Shown piece by piece: positions 1-6,269 of a stretch of DNA of 8,508 bases (positions are counted from its first letter, which is position 1; every line of letters begins with the position of its first letter). The stretch covers positions 1 to 8,508 of the forward strand of contig CAUEJN010000046.1 in the NCBI GenBank assembly GCA_959018045.1, read 5' to 3'. Below the pieces are notes generated by a model, which was given only the letters and a program-made list of their open reading frames with translations, ran no database searches and was not told the origin of the DNA. The position numbers and the translations under genes were made by a program. The stretch is from an uncultured Butyricicoccus sp. GTDB lineage: Bacteria > Bacillota > Clostridia > Oscillospirales > Butyricicoccaceae.

Positions 1-873
1 TACCACGTTGGTCAGCGTGCCAATGCCGTCGATCTCGCAGGTCACAACATCGCCCGCCTTGAGGAAGCAGGGTGGCTGCATGCCCATGCCGACGCCTGCC
101 GGGGTACCGGTCGCAATGATCGTACCAGCCTTGAGCGTCATGCCGCGCGTCAGCTCGGCGAGCACCTGTGCAATCGTCGTGATGAAGTCGCCGGTCGAAC
201 CGTTCTGGCGCATCTTTCCGTTGACCGAGCAGCGAATGCCCAGTACCGGCGGATACGCGATCTCGTCAGCAGTCACGATGCACGGACCCATGGGCGTAAA
301 GCCATCGAGCGACTTGCCGAAGTACCACTGCTTGTGACCGGTCTGCAGGTCACGCGCCGACACGTCATTGATGATGGTATAACCGAAAATATAGTCCTGA
401 GCATGCTCGGCCGGAACCTGAAAGGCATCCTTACCCAGAATCACACCCAGCTCAACCTCGTAGTCCAGGCTGTTCACCAGACCTTCGTAGCGCGGAATCT
501 TACCGCCGTCGCAGTTGGCCGCGCTGACGCGCTTGGAGAAGTAGATCGCCTTAGGACGGTCACCGAAAGCTTCCTGGTTAAAGCGTCCGGCTTCCTCGTG
601 ATGGGCGTCGTAGTTGATGCCCAGGCAGACAACGTCCTGCATGGGGTACGGGATGGGCGCACGGCGTACCAGGCTATCGAGTGCGATGGGCTTTGCACCC
701 TTGGGCGCGTTGCGCAGCTTGTCCATCTGCTCGGGTGTAATGTTGCAGATCAGGTCGTTCATATCGGCAAACGTCAGGCCAAAATCCTCAAGGGCATACA
801 GGCTGTCCGTGCCAAAGCCCACGCCGATGCGGTCATCTCCGTCCGGGCGCTCCCGATAGGTATACAGTCTCAT
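1..873 (-). CDS. Fumarylacetoacetate hydrolase (FAH) family protein, 3' end outside window
   Basis: The 291 codons visible are open to the window edge, so the C-terminus is missing. FAH-family enzymes are metal-dependent and cleave C-C bonds in, or decarboxylate or hydrolyse, 2-oxo and 2,4-dioxo acids in the cytosol. Visible hallmarks are a short N-terminal lid domain (about 1-75), the segment CLGINYDAHHEEAG (83-96), the metal-ligand pair in DYEVELGVILGK (E139 and E141), the third ligand D170 in INDVSARDLQ, K187 in FGKSLDGF and the GTPAGVG loop (256-262). The ATG at 873 is chosen because a near-perfect Shine-Dalgarno TAAGGAGGT (890-882) lies 8 nt upstream. It is transcribed divergently from a LacI-type regulator, which suggests a substrate-inducible role in sugar-acid or keto-acid breakdown. 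Family members differ widely in substrate (fumarylpyruvate, acylpyruvate, oxaloacetate, diketo-deoxy sugar acids), so no specific reaction is assigned. Confidence 0.9.
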   Translation of the reverse strand, partial: MRLYTYRERPDGDDRIGVGFGTDSLYALEDFGLTFADMNDLICNITPEQMDKLRNAPKGAKPIALDSLVRRAPIPYPMQDVVCLGINYDAHHEEAGRFNQEAFGDRPKAIYFSKRVSAANCDGGKIPRYEGLVNSLDYEVELGVILGKDAFQVPAEHAQDYIFGYTIINDVSARDLQTGHKQWYFGKSLDGFTPMGPCIVTADEIAYPPVLGIRCSVNGKMRQNGSTGDFITTIAQVLAELTRGMTLKAGTIIATGTPAGVGMGMQPPCFLKAGDVVTCEIDGIGTLTNVV

Positions 874-901
874 AATCGCAGACCTCCTTAACAGTGTTAG
901 C

Positions 902-955
902 AAAACGGTTTATATATTCATCATAACAACTTTTTCAAACTTGTCAACCGATTTT
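902..955. promoter_or_regulatory. Possible operator pair around the FAH promoter
   Basis: Around the predicted FAH transcription start lies AAAC-G-GTTT (903-911), a perfect odd palindrome within AAAACGGTT (902-910). A near-copy in inverted orientation, AACCGATTTT (946-955), lies on the far side of the -35 box, about 44 bp away. Paired sites flanking a promoter next to a divergent LacI gene would fit repressor binding. The sites are short and the copy has one inserted base, so this is only suggestive. Confidence 0.25.
920..947 (-). promoter_or_regulatory. Sigma-A promoter of the FAH-family gene
   Basis: Read on the minus strand, there is a perfect -35 TTGACA (947-942), a 16-nt spacer and a -10 TATGAT (925-920) preceded by an extended TGT. 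Transcription would start near 913, giving a leader of about 40 nt before the ATG at 873. Confidence 0.75.
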
Positions 956-966
956 CTCTCCAAAAT

Positions 967-995
967 TTGTATTTCCATCCGGAATATGTTATACT
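967..995 (+). promoter_or_regulatory. Promoter of the LacI-family regulator gene
   Basis: -35 TTGTAT (967-972), 17-nt spacer and -10 TATACT (990-995) with an extended TG at 987-988. Predicted transcription starts near 1002. This places the in-frame TTG at 967 inside the promoter, so it cannot be the translation start and the ATG at 1027 is used. Confidence 0.75.
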
Positions 996-1026
996 GAACT
1001 TAACCATGGGGAAGAGGAGCATTTCT

Positions 1027-2034
1027 ATGTCATCTAAACATAAAATGACCATACAGGAAGTCGCGGACGAAGCGCAGGTCTCCAAGACCACCGTTTCGTT
1101 TTTTCTCAACGGAAAACGCGAAAAAATGTCCGCAAGCACTTGGAATCGCATCGCTGCGGTCGTCGAGAAATACGACTACCGTCCCAGTACCACCGCACGC
1201 CTGATGACCGCCAAGCATTCCTGTCTGCTCGGTGTGCTCATCGGCGATATCACCCACCATTTTTCCAACCGTCTGGTCAAGGGCATCGCCCAGGTCTGCC
1301 GCACCGGCGGCTACCAAATCCTCATTGGCACGAGCGACTATGACGAGGACGCCGAACGCCTGCACATCGACCGCATGATCGACATGCACGTCGACGGATT
1401 GATCCTGCAGCCCAACGGCAACCCGCAGGAATCCATCGAAAAACTCAAGCGCGCCGGTATCCCGGTTGTTTGCATCGACAGTAACCCCGAGGGTCTGCCC
1501 CTGTGGGTCGTGACCAACAACTACCAGGCCACCTTTGACGCGATCTCGTCCTGTGTCGAACAGGGATACGAGCAGGTCATTATGTTCTCGGCTACGCCGC
1601 ACGTACTCACCTCCCGTCAGGAACGTTATCAGGGTTGTCTGGATGCACTGGCGCAAAAGAACATCCCCTGCCATGTGCACATCATCGACACCCAGACCCC
1701 GACCGAGGACATCCTCGCCGCGGTCAACGCCCACGATCTGACCCCGCGCACGCTGATCTTCGTCCCCAACTGCTGGCTGCTGCCCAATGTGTTCACCGCG
1801 CTCAAGCCACTGCACGGTCTTGTGCCGCACAAGCTGGGCATTCTGGGCTTTGACAACGACGACTGGGCCGATCTGACTGTCCCAACCGTGTCCACCATCG
1901 TCCAGCCTGCCTTCCAGGAAGGTGCGACCGCAGCCGCGCTGCTCATCGACCACATCCGCGAACGATTTGACACCCCGCCCAAGACCACCCTGTCCTGTGA
2001 AACTGTATGGCGCGGCTCGACCGGACGGGTATAA
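1027..2034 (+). CDS. LacI-family transcriptional repressor (KdgR-like)
   Basis: A full-length 335-residue LacI/GalR regulator. The N-terminal helix-turn-helix spans about residues 7-30 (MTIQEVADEAQVSKTTVSFFLNGK), with recognition helix VSKTTVSFFLNG. The hinge region follows (YRPSTTARLM, 51-60), then a periplasmic-binding-protein-like effector domain from about 66 (LLGVLIGDITHHFSNRLVKGI) to the end. The motifs ILGFDNDDWADLTVPTVSTIVQPAFQEG (272-299) and the C-terminal VWRGST (327-332) resemble, from memory, the KdgR group of Firmicutes, which respond to keto-deoxy sugar acids; that subgroup call is inference. The start at 1027 has GAGGAG (1014-1019) at a 7-nt spacing, and a promoter lies just upstream. 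The gene is divergent from the FAH-family gene and likely represses it and perhaps itself. The recognition helix carries SFFLNG where SRVLNG is more common, so its operator may be atypical. Confidence 0.93.
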   Translation: MSSKHKMTIQEVADEAQVSKTTVSFFLNGKREKMSASTWNRIAAVVEKYDYRPSTTARLMTAKHSCLLGVLIGDITHHFSNRLVKGIAQVCRTGGYQILIGTSDYDEDAERLHIDRMIDMHVDGLILQPNGNPQESIEKLKRAGIPVVCIDSNPEGLPLWVVTNNYQATFDAISSCVEQGYEQVIMFSATPHVLTSRQERYQGCLDALAQKNIPCHVHIIDTQTPTEDILAAVNAHDLTPRTLIFVPNCWLLPNVFTALKPLHGLVPHKLGILGFDNDDWADLTVPTVSTIVQPAFQEGATAAALLIDHIRERFDTPPKTTLSCETVWRGSTGRV

Positions 2035-2053
2035 AAATTTCTCTACCACCTGC

Positions 2054-2091
2054 AAAAACGCACCGGCAAAGGCAATGTCGGTGCATTTTTT
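2054..2091 (+). terminator. Intrinsic terminator after the LacI-family gene
   Basis: GCACCG (2060-2065) pairs with CGGTGC (2079-2084). The stem extends through A5/T5 with a single C-A mismatch, giving about 12 bp with a 13-nt loop and ending in a T-run to 2091. An alternative outer pairing, AAAAACGCA (2054-2062) with TGCGTTTTT (2093-2101), leads into a second T-run. It starts 20 nt after the stop codon. Confidence 0.75.
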
Positions 2092-2120
2092 ATGCGTTTT
2101 TTTCAATTTTCCCCGGTTTT

Positions 2121-2157
2121 TGTGAGACTGGTAAGAAATCACATGGCTATTTTGTGA
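2121..2157. promoter_or_regulatory. Cluster of TGTGA/TCACA half-sites upstream of the reductase operon
   Basis: Three copies of one pentamer lie within 37 bp: TGTGA (2121-2125), TCACA (2139-2143) and TGTGA (2153-2157), ending about 36 bp before the -35 box of the downstream operon. TGTGA is the half-site of CRP-type regulators, but the spacings (13 and 9 nt) differ from the classical 6 nt. This may be chance in AT-rich DNA. Confidence 0.2.
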
Positions 2158-2192
2158 AAAAAACCGGAATTTGGTCAAATAGCAAAATCGTA

Positions 2193-2222
2193 TTTACAAG
2201 TCTCCACTCCATACGTTATACT
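2193..2222 (+). promoter_or_regulatory. Promoter of the double-cubane reductase operon
   Basis: -35 TTTACA (2193-2198), 18-nt spacer and -10 TATACT (2217-2222). Transcription would start near 2229, giving a leader of about 48 nt that contains a perfect small hairpin just before the ribosome-binding site. Confidence 0.7.
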
Positions 2223-2242
2223 GTTAAAAGAATAACGAGAAG

Positions 2243-2261
2243 GCTCACACCATCCGTGAGC
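2243..2261 (+). other. Small leader hairpin abutting the ribosome-binding site
   Basis: GCTCAC (2243-2248) and GTGAGC (2256-2261) form a perfect 6-bp stem with a 7-nt loop, ending directly at the GAGAGGGG Shine-Dalgarno (2262-2269). It could be a DNA operator placed just after the transcription start, or an RNA structure that stabilises the message or tunes translation. There is no T-run, so it is not a terminator. No known riboswitch class was recognised. Confidence 0.4.
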
Positions 2262-2276
2262 GAGAGGGGTTTATCC

Positions 2277-3428
2277 ATGATTGCTTTACCGAAAAATTTT
2301 GAAACCTATCCCGAAGCACGCAAGGCGGGCTTTCTGCGCATGAAGGCGCTCAAAGATCAGGGTCAGCGTGTGGTCGGCGTGTTCTGCTCGTTCGTCCCGA
2401 CCGAGCTCATCTACGCAGCCGGTGCCATTCCGATCGGTCTGTGCGCGTTCACCGAGGAACCCATCCCGGCAGCCGAGGCCCATCTGCCCCGCAATCTGTG
2501 TCCGCTCATCAAGGCGAGCTATGGCTTTGCGCTGACCGACACCTGTCCGTACTTCTATTTCTCCGACTTCATCATCGGTGAGACCACCTGCGACGGCAAG
2601 CGCAAAATGTTCGAGCTGCTCGACGAGATCAAGCCGACCTATGTCATGCAGCTGCCGCCGAGCAAGGTTGCGCCGCACGCGCTCGAGAGTTGGAAGGCCG
2701 AAATGGTACGCCTGCGCCGTCAGCTCGAGGAATTTTACGGCATCGAGATCACCGACGAGGCCATCCGTGAGGCCATCCGCCGCAAGAATCACGAGCGCGA
2801 CGTGATGCTGCGCTTTATGGAGCTGGGCAAGCTCAACCCGGCCGCACTGTCAGGCTACGAGATTGGCACCCGTCTGGACGCTTCGGCCTTCTCCTTCGAT
2901 CTGGAAGCGCGCTGCAATGAGATCGAAGCCCGCACCCGCGAGGTACTGGAAGGCTGGGAAAAGAACGTCAAGGGCACCGAGAGCCGCCGTCCCCGTCTGC
3001 TGGTCACCGGCTGCCCCAACACCGGTGTGCGTGACAAGATCATCAAGGCGGTCGAGGAAATGGGTGCAGACGTGGTCTGCTTCGATGCGTGCAACGGTCT
3101 GCGCGACAAGCTGCGCAAGGTCGACGAGAACAAGCCGGTCATGGACGCGCTGGCCGAAAAGTATCTGGATATCACCTGCTCGGTTATGAGCCCCAACCCG
3201 CAGCGTCTGACCGACATCGGCGACATGATCGACCAGTACGAGGTCGACGGCGTCATCGAGATCATTCTGCAAGCCTGCCATACCTATAATATTGAGGCGT
3301 ACGAGGTCAAGCGCTATGTGACCGAGCAGAAGGGCAAGGCATATCTGTGTCTGGAAACCGACTACTCGCAGGCGGACAAGGGACAGATCGCCACCCGTCT
3401 GGGCGCATTCCTGGAGATGTTGGGCTGA
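2277..3428 (+). CDS. yjiM: Double-cubane-cluster-containing anaerobic reductase (YjiM type, 2-hydroxyacyl-CoA dehydratase D superfamily)
   Basis: This 383-residue protein matches E. coli YjiM in length and in many segments I can recall: PRNLCPLIK (71-79), CPYFYFSDFIIGETTCDGK (90-108), YVMQLP (122-127), LSGYEI (191-196), ILQACHTY (330-337) and LETDYS (359-364). It belongs to the HgdB/FldB-like superfamily. Characterised double-cubane proteins hold an [8Fe-9S] cluster through cysteines and, after ATP-driven electron transfer from a partner activase, reduce small molecules such as acetylene in vitro. The physiological substrate is unknown. Candidate ligand cysteines, also present in YjiM as I recall it, are C37, C75, C90, C105, C246, C301 and C334; which ones bind iron was not determined. 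The ATG at 2277 is preferred over longer in-frame readings because GAGAGGGG ends 7 nt upstream and the promoter lies at 2193-2222. The activase gene follows after a 1-nt gap. A single such subunit, with no second dehydratase subunit and no CoA-transferase gene, argues against a classical 2-hydroxyacyl-CoA dehydratase. Confidence 0.9.
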   Translation: MIALPKNFETYPEARKAGFLRMKALKDQGQRVVGVFCSFVPTELIYAAGAIPIGLCAFTEEPIPAAEAHLPRNLCPLIKASYGFALTDTCPYFYFSDFIIGETTCDGKRKMFELLDEIKPTYVMQLPPSKVAPHALESWKAEMVRLRRQLEEFYGIEITDEAIREAIRRKNHERDVMLRFMELGKLNPAALSGYEIGTRLDASAFSFDLEARCNEIEARTREVLEGWEKNVKGTESRRPRLLVTGCPNTGVRDKIIKAVEEMGADVVCFDACNGLRDKLRKVDENKPVMDALAEKYLDITCSVMSPNPQRLTDIGDMIDQYEVDGVIEIILQACHTYNIEAYEVKRYVTEQKGKAYLCLETDYSQADKGQIATRLGAFLEMLG

Positions 3429-3429
3429 T

Positions 3430-4188
3430 ATGGACTACATTGGCATTGACATCGGCTCGACCGCGGCCAAGGTGGTCGTGCGCGGTGCGCATCCGCAGCA
3501 GTTCATCCTGCCGACCGGCTGGAGCAGCCGCGAGACTGCGGACAGTATCCGTGAGCGGCTGACCGCGGGCGGGGTGTGTCTGTCTCCCGATCACAGCCGC
3601 ACGGTCGCTACCGGCTACGGGCGCGGCAACGTGCCCTTTGCCGACAAGATGGTCACCGAAATCACCTGTCACGCACGCGCCGGCGCGGCGCACGGCAGCT
3701 CGGACTGCACGATCATCGATGTGGGCGGTCAGGACACCAAGGTCATCCGCATCGAGGGCGGCATGGTCTCGGACTTCCTGATGAACGACAAGTGTGCAGC
3801 CGGTACGGGCAAATTTTTGGAAATCATGGCAAACCGTCTGTGTGTCGGTCTGGAAGAGCTGTTTGCGCTGGCTGCACAGGGCACGCCGCTGGCCATCAGT
3901 GCGCTGTGCACGGTGTTTGCTGAGTCCGAGGTCATCAGCTGCATCGGTGAGGGCAAGCCCCGCACCGACATTGCGGCCGGTGTGGTGGATTCGGTCGCGT
4001 CCAAGGTCGCGACCCTGTGCTCCCGTCAGGCGCTCCTGCCCGACATCTATCTGACCGGCGGTCTGTGTCACAGTCCCTACTTTATCTCCCGTCTGTCGGA
4101 CAAGCTGGGCCGTACCGTTCGGGCACTCCCCGACGGTCATTTCGCCGGTGCACTGGGCGCGTCCCTGCTCGCCGAGGGCATGAAATAA
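3430..4188 (+). CDS. yjiL: Acyl-CoA dehydratase activase / double-cubane protein reductase (YjiL/HgdC type ATPase)
   Basis: A 252-residue BadF/BadG/BcrA/BcrD-type ATPase of the ASKHA (actin/Hsp70-like) fold. Members form a homodimer around one [4Fe-4S] cluster and couple ATP hydrolysis to injection of a low-potential electron into the partner. Visible parts are phosphate-1 loop GIDIGSTAAK (5-14), phosphate-2 loop DVGGQDTK (97-104), cluster cysteine C122 in NDKCAAGTGKFLE (119-131), second cluster cysteine C160 in ALCTVFAESEV (158-168), the adenosine motif LTGGLCHSP (208-216) and GALGASL (240-246). Its length is normal for the family. The ATG follows the upstream TGA by one base, and the nearest GGAG (3413-3416) is 13 nt away, so translation is probably coupled to the reductase gene. 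It is certainly an activase; the partner assignment rests on adjacency and on the known YjiM-YjiL pairing. Confidence 0.95.
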   Translation: MDYIGIDIGSTAAKVVVRGAHPQQFILPTGWSSRETADSIRERLTAGGVCLSPDHSRTVATGYGRGNVPFADKMVTEITCHARAGAAHGSSDCTIIDVGGQDTKVIRIEGGMVSDFLMNDKCAAGTGKFLEIMANRLCVGLEELFALAAQGTPLAISALCTVFAESEVISCIGEGKPRTDIAAGVVDSVASKVATLCSRQALLPDIYLTGGLCHSPYFISRLSDKLGRTVRALPDGHFAGALGASLLAEGMK

Positions 4189-4192
4189 CACA

Positions 4193-4227
4193 AAAAGCCA
4201 TCCGGGCATCTCACCTGGATGGCTTTT
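4193..4227. terminator. Bidirectional intrinsic terminator
   Basis: AAAAGCCATCC (4193-4203) and GGATGGCTTTT (4217-4227) form a perfect 11-bp stem with a 13-nt loop. Flanking A- and T-runs make it work in both directions. It closes the reductase-activase operon on the plus strand and would end transcripts of the decayed minus-strand LacI gene, whose stop lies 5 bp away. Confidence 0.9.
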
Positions 4228-4231
4228 CTTT

Positions 4232-4597
4232 TCATGTTGTCCCGCGCAAGGTCAGTTCGGGCTGCATGACCACGCGGCTTTCGGACAGCAATCCTTCGTC
4301 CGCGCGTCCAGCCAGAATAACCCCGTCCACCCGTTTTTTCATAAACAGTTCGCGGCGGTCGGACGCGGTCGTATAGACACAGTACCCCCGCTGCTCGGCC
4401 TCGAGCTGCACCGCTCCGGCAATCTCGGCGTAAAACGCATCCATAATCGGATACTGCCAAGGGTCTACCACCAAAGCAAGGTTATGATTGCGCTGATGCA
4501 CCATCGCTCGGGCGATCGCATTGGGAGAATAATGCAGCGTCTCGGCCGCCTGCAAAATCCGTTCCCGGGTCTGTGGACGCACTGAAATCTTTCTTTT
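4232..4597 (-). pseudogene. Remnant of a LacI-family regulator with N-terminal and internal deletions
   Basis: The reading frame from about 4597 to the TGA at 4232 encodes recognisable pieces of a LacI/GalR protein. These are the second half of the DNA-binding domain (VRPQTRERILQAAETLHYSPNAIARAM, with helix 3 and the hinge), the first strands of the effector domain (LALVVDPWQYPIMDAFYAEIAGAVQLEAEQRGY) and KKRVDGVILAGRADEGLL. The sequence then jumps straight to a C-terminal tail (VVMQPELTLRGTT) typical of the last residues of the family. About 115 residues remain where about 335 are usual. The first roughly 28 residues (start codon, recognition helix) and the middle of the effector domain (very roughly 190 residues) are absent, and the segment YTTASDRRELFMKK looks shortened too. 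The only initiator at the front is a GTG (4582) about 16 nt from an AGAGGG; no HTH is found in any upstream frame. It could not bind DNA normally. It is not a copy of the intact regulator at 1027, from which it differs at most positions. Confidence 0.75.
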
Positions 4598-4632
4598 TCC
4601 CTCTGTTCCAGCCGGAAAGTGCTCTTTTTTCC

Positions 4633-4661
4633 ATTGTACTGTTTCATCTTTTGGCCGTCAA
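4633..4661 (-). promoter_or_regulatory. Surviving promoter of the decayed LacI gene
   Basis: On the minus strand, -35 TTGACG (4661-4656), 17-nt spacer and -10 TACAAT (4638-4633). The predicted start near 4626 is followed by AGAGGG (4604-4599), a plausible relic ribosome-binding site. The region between there and the coding remnant is where the start codon and first helices should have been. Confidence 0.6.
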
Positions 4662-4730
4662 TGCCTTTTATTCCATATTTTGCCATCACCTATTACAAAA
4701 AATTTCATCCCCTGCCGGGTGATTCTAAGG

Positions 4731-4757
4731 AAAAAGGCAGGGTTTGCACCCTGCCTT
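4731..4757 (-). terminator. Intrinsic terminator of the Q-salvage operon
   Basis: A perfect 10-bp stem, AAGGCAGGGT (4757-4748 on the minus strand) with ACCCTGCCTT (4743-4734), has a 4-nt loop and is followed by T-rich sequence on the minus strand. It lies 57 nt beyond the stop of the transporter gene. The plus strand lacks a T-run here, so it is one-directional. The remaining 4662-4730 holds nothing recognised. Confidence 0.88.
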
Positions 4758-4813
4758 CGATTGATATCGCTTTGTTTTGCATGTTTGATGCGGTTCGAGA
4801 AACGAAACCGGTC

Positions 4814-5530
4814 TCAAAGTACGGAAGATTCCGGAATCTGTCCCTGTTCCTTCATCCGTCTCGCAAGGTAGACGATTGGCGTGTCTGCCAGCGAAGTGAC
4901 GATGAAGATGACATAGCTCGACAGCACGATGCTGATGAGCGTGGGCACGTCGTAGGTGCCCCAGAATGCCAGTGCGGTGTACAGCACCGAGTTGAGCAGC
5001 TGAGAAACCAAGGTCGAGCCGTTGTTGCGCAGCCACAGGAAGCGGTGACGATCGCCGCTCTTGCGCGTGCTGAGCTTCCACCATGCGTGGTACAGCCAGA
5101 CATCGAACACCTGCGCGATGGCGTAAACGACCAGAGACGCCAGCAGCATGCGCGGCGTATTGGAGAAGATCTGCTCAAACGCTGGCCTTGCCCAGTCGCT
5201 CGTGCTCGGAACGTATAGCAGCCAAGACTGTGACACCAGCAAAAACAGCAGGCTGGTCGCGACACCCACAGCGACCGCACGATTGGCCGCCTTCTTGCCG
5301 TCGTTCTCGGACAGAATATCGGTCACAAGGAAGGTCATGGCAAACAGAATGTTGCCCAGTGTCATTTCCAGGCCGAACGCCTTGACCAGCAGCAAAACCT
5401 CGATGTTAGCCGCGATAGTAGCAAAGACGGTCACGCAGTACAGGCCGGTGCGGCCAAAGAGGCGGTAAAACAGCAGCACGCTGCCGTACAGCACGATCAG
5501 CGATACAATCAGTAAGAGCTCGTTTCTCAT
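4814..5530 (-). CDS. yhhQ: Queuosine precursor transporter, YhhQ/VUT family
   Basis: A 238-residue integral membrane protein of the Vut_1/YhhQ family; E. coli YhhQ imports the queuosine precursors preQ0 and preQ1. Family signatures are a first helix at about 4-22, ANIEVLLLVKAFGLEMTLGN (41-60), the highly characteristic FAMTFLVTDILSENDGKKAANRAV (63-86), AQVFDVWLYHAW (139-150), FLWLRNNGSTLVSQLLNSVLYTALAFWG (164-191) and SSYVIFIVTSLADTPIVYLARR (204-225). About six hydrophobic segments are visible. The ATG at 5530 overlaps the stop of the upstream radical-SAM gene by 4 nt (ATGA) and has GGGAGG (5545-5540) at a 9-nt spacing. Translation is therefore coupled and expression follows the upstream riboswitch. 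Homologues elsewhere import queuine itself, so preQ0, preQ1 or queuine are all possible cargoes; the QueL-like partner makes queuine attractive, but that is inference. Confidence 0.92.
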   Translation of the reverse strand: MRNELLLIVSLIVLYGSVLLFYRLFGRTGLYCVTVFATIAANIEVLLLVKAFGLEMTLGNILFAMTFLVTDILSENDGKKAANRAVAVGVATSLLFLLVSQSWLLYVPSTSDWARPAFEQIFSNTPRMLLASLVVYAIAQVFDVWLYHAWWKLSTRKSGDRHRFLWLRNNGSTLVSQLLNSVLYTALAFWGTYDVPTLISIVLSSYVIFIVTSLADTPIVYLARRMKEQGQIPESSVL

Positions 5531-6246
5531 TGTGCGCTGCCTCCCACACCGAAGTCGGTATTTTCCATCAGAATGTCCACGCGCGGGTTCTCCTGATATA
5601 GCGGCGCGATCTCCCGGCAGAATACCGCGATGACCTGCGGGTCGGGATGAATGGGCGTGGTATTCTCTACCATAATATTGATGCACACGCGGTCAAAGTG
5701 GGCAAGACCGGTCTCGACATCGTGCCGCATGGACGCTGCGGTCTGACCGCTCAGGCCGAACAGCAGGCAGCACTCATCGAACAGCTCGGAAATCACAGCC
5801 GGGTCGCTCACGCCGATGCCCTTGTGCAGAATGTCCTCGCGGTAAGCGCGGTCGAAGGTCTCGACCCCGATCTTGATGTGGGTCTGAATGCCCAGTGCGG
5901 CAAAGCGTGCGCGCAGCGCCGGAATCTCCCTGCGGTGCATCCAATGGCACTCAAAGTGCAGGTCGCGGATGCCCTTCTGTGCGCAGACCTGCTCAATTTC
6001 ATGCATGGTGTCCCGGTCGAGGTCGCAGAACGAGCCCGAATTGATGACCTCCAGACGCGCATACTGACCGGTGACCTCGGACAGTACCGAACGGTTGAGC
6101 GCAAAATTCTCGGCTGCATCAGGCGAGCAGTCCAGATGATAGTCGCAGAACGTGCACTTCTTCCACGCGCAGCCAAAGCCGCGCAGCAGCACGATCTCGC
6201 GTGGGTTTTTCTCGGTGATGACCGAGTAGCGAATCATGTCCTCCAT
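5527..6246 (-). CDS. queL: Radical SAM protein, probable queuine lyase (QueL-like)
   Basis: A 239-residue compact radical-SAM protein. The cluster motif is GFGCAWKKCTFCDYH (C26, C31, C34), spaced CX4CX2C rather than the canonical CX3CX2C. Further blocks follow a TIM-barrel order: VINSGSFCD (68-75), LHFECHWMHRR (96-106), HIKIGVETFDRAYRE (123-137), GLSGQT (164-169) and CINIMVENTTPIHPD (188-202). QueL of gut Clostridia releases preQ1 from queuine so that bacteria can reuse host or dietary queuine. The identification rests on three points: gut-anaerobe context, overlap with a YhhQ transporter and a preQ1-I riboswitch in the leader. I cannot align it to QueL here, so the radical-SAM call is firm and the lyase call is probable. 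The ATG at 6246 is chosen because GGGAGG (6263-6258) precedes it at 11 nt. An in-frame ATG at 6342 exists, but its GGAGG is only 2 nt away and the extension would be translated terminator sequence. A nucleosidase (QueK-like) partner is not in the window. Confidence 0.78.
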   Translation of the reverse strand: MEDMIRYSVITEKNPREIVLLRGFGCAWKKCTFCDYHLDCSPDAAENFALNRSVLSEVTGQYARLEVINSGSFCDLDRDTMHEIEQVCAQKGIRDLHFECHWMHRREIPALRARFAALGIQTHIKIGVETFDRAYREDILHKGIGVSDPAVISELFDECCLLFGLSGQTAASMRHDVETGLAHFDRVCINIMVENTTPIHPDPQVIAVFCREIAPLYQENPRVDILMENTDFGVGGSAQ

Positions 6247-6269
6247 GTTGACGCTTTCCTCCCTGAAAT

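Noticed and set aside
334..891. A 185-codon plus-strand open frame
   Set aside because: Lies opposite the FAH-family gene, whose catalytic motifs and Shine-Dalgarno are unambiguous.
967..1026. TTG start 20 codons upstream of the LacI regulator
   Set aside because: This TTG is part of the -35 box and upstream of the predicted transcript start; the ATG at 1027 has a good Shine-Dalgarno.
1030..2178. A 382-codon minus-strand open frame opposite the LacI gene
   Set aside because: Antisense shadow of a clear LacI protein, with no promoter or ribosome-binding site and low-complexity V/D/G/H composition.
2007..2276. N-terminal extension of the double-cubane reductase back into the LacI gene
   Set aside because: It crosses a terminator and the operon's own promoter; the start at 2277 gives the family's usual length.
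3307..4209. A 300-codon minus-strand open frame opposite the activase
   Set aside because: Shadow of the activase and the end of the reductase gene; no recognisable domain.
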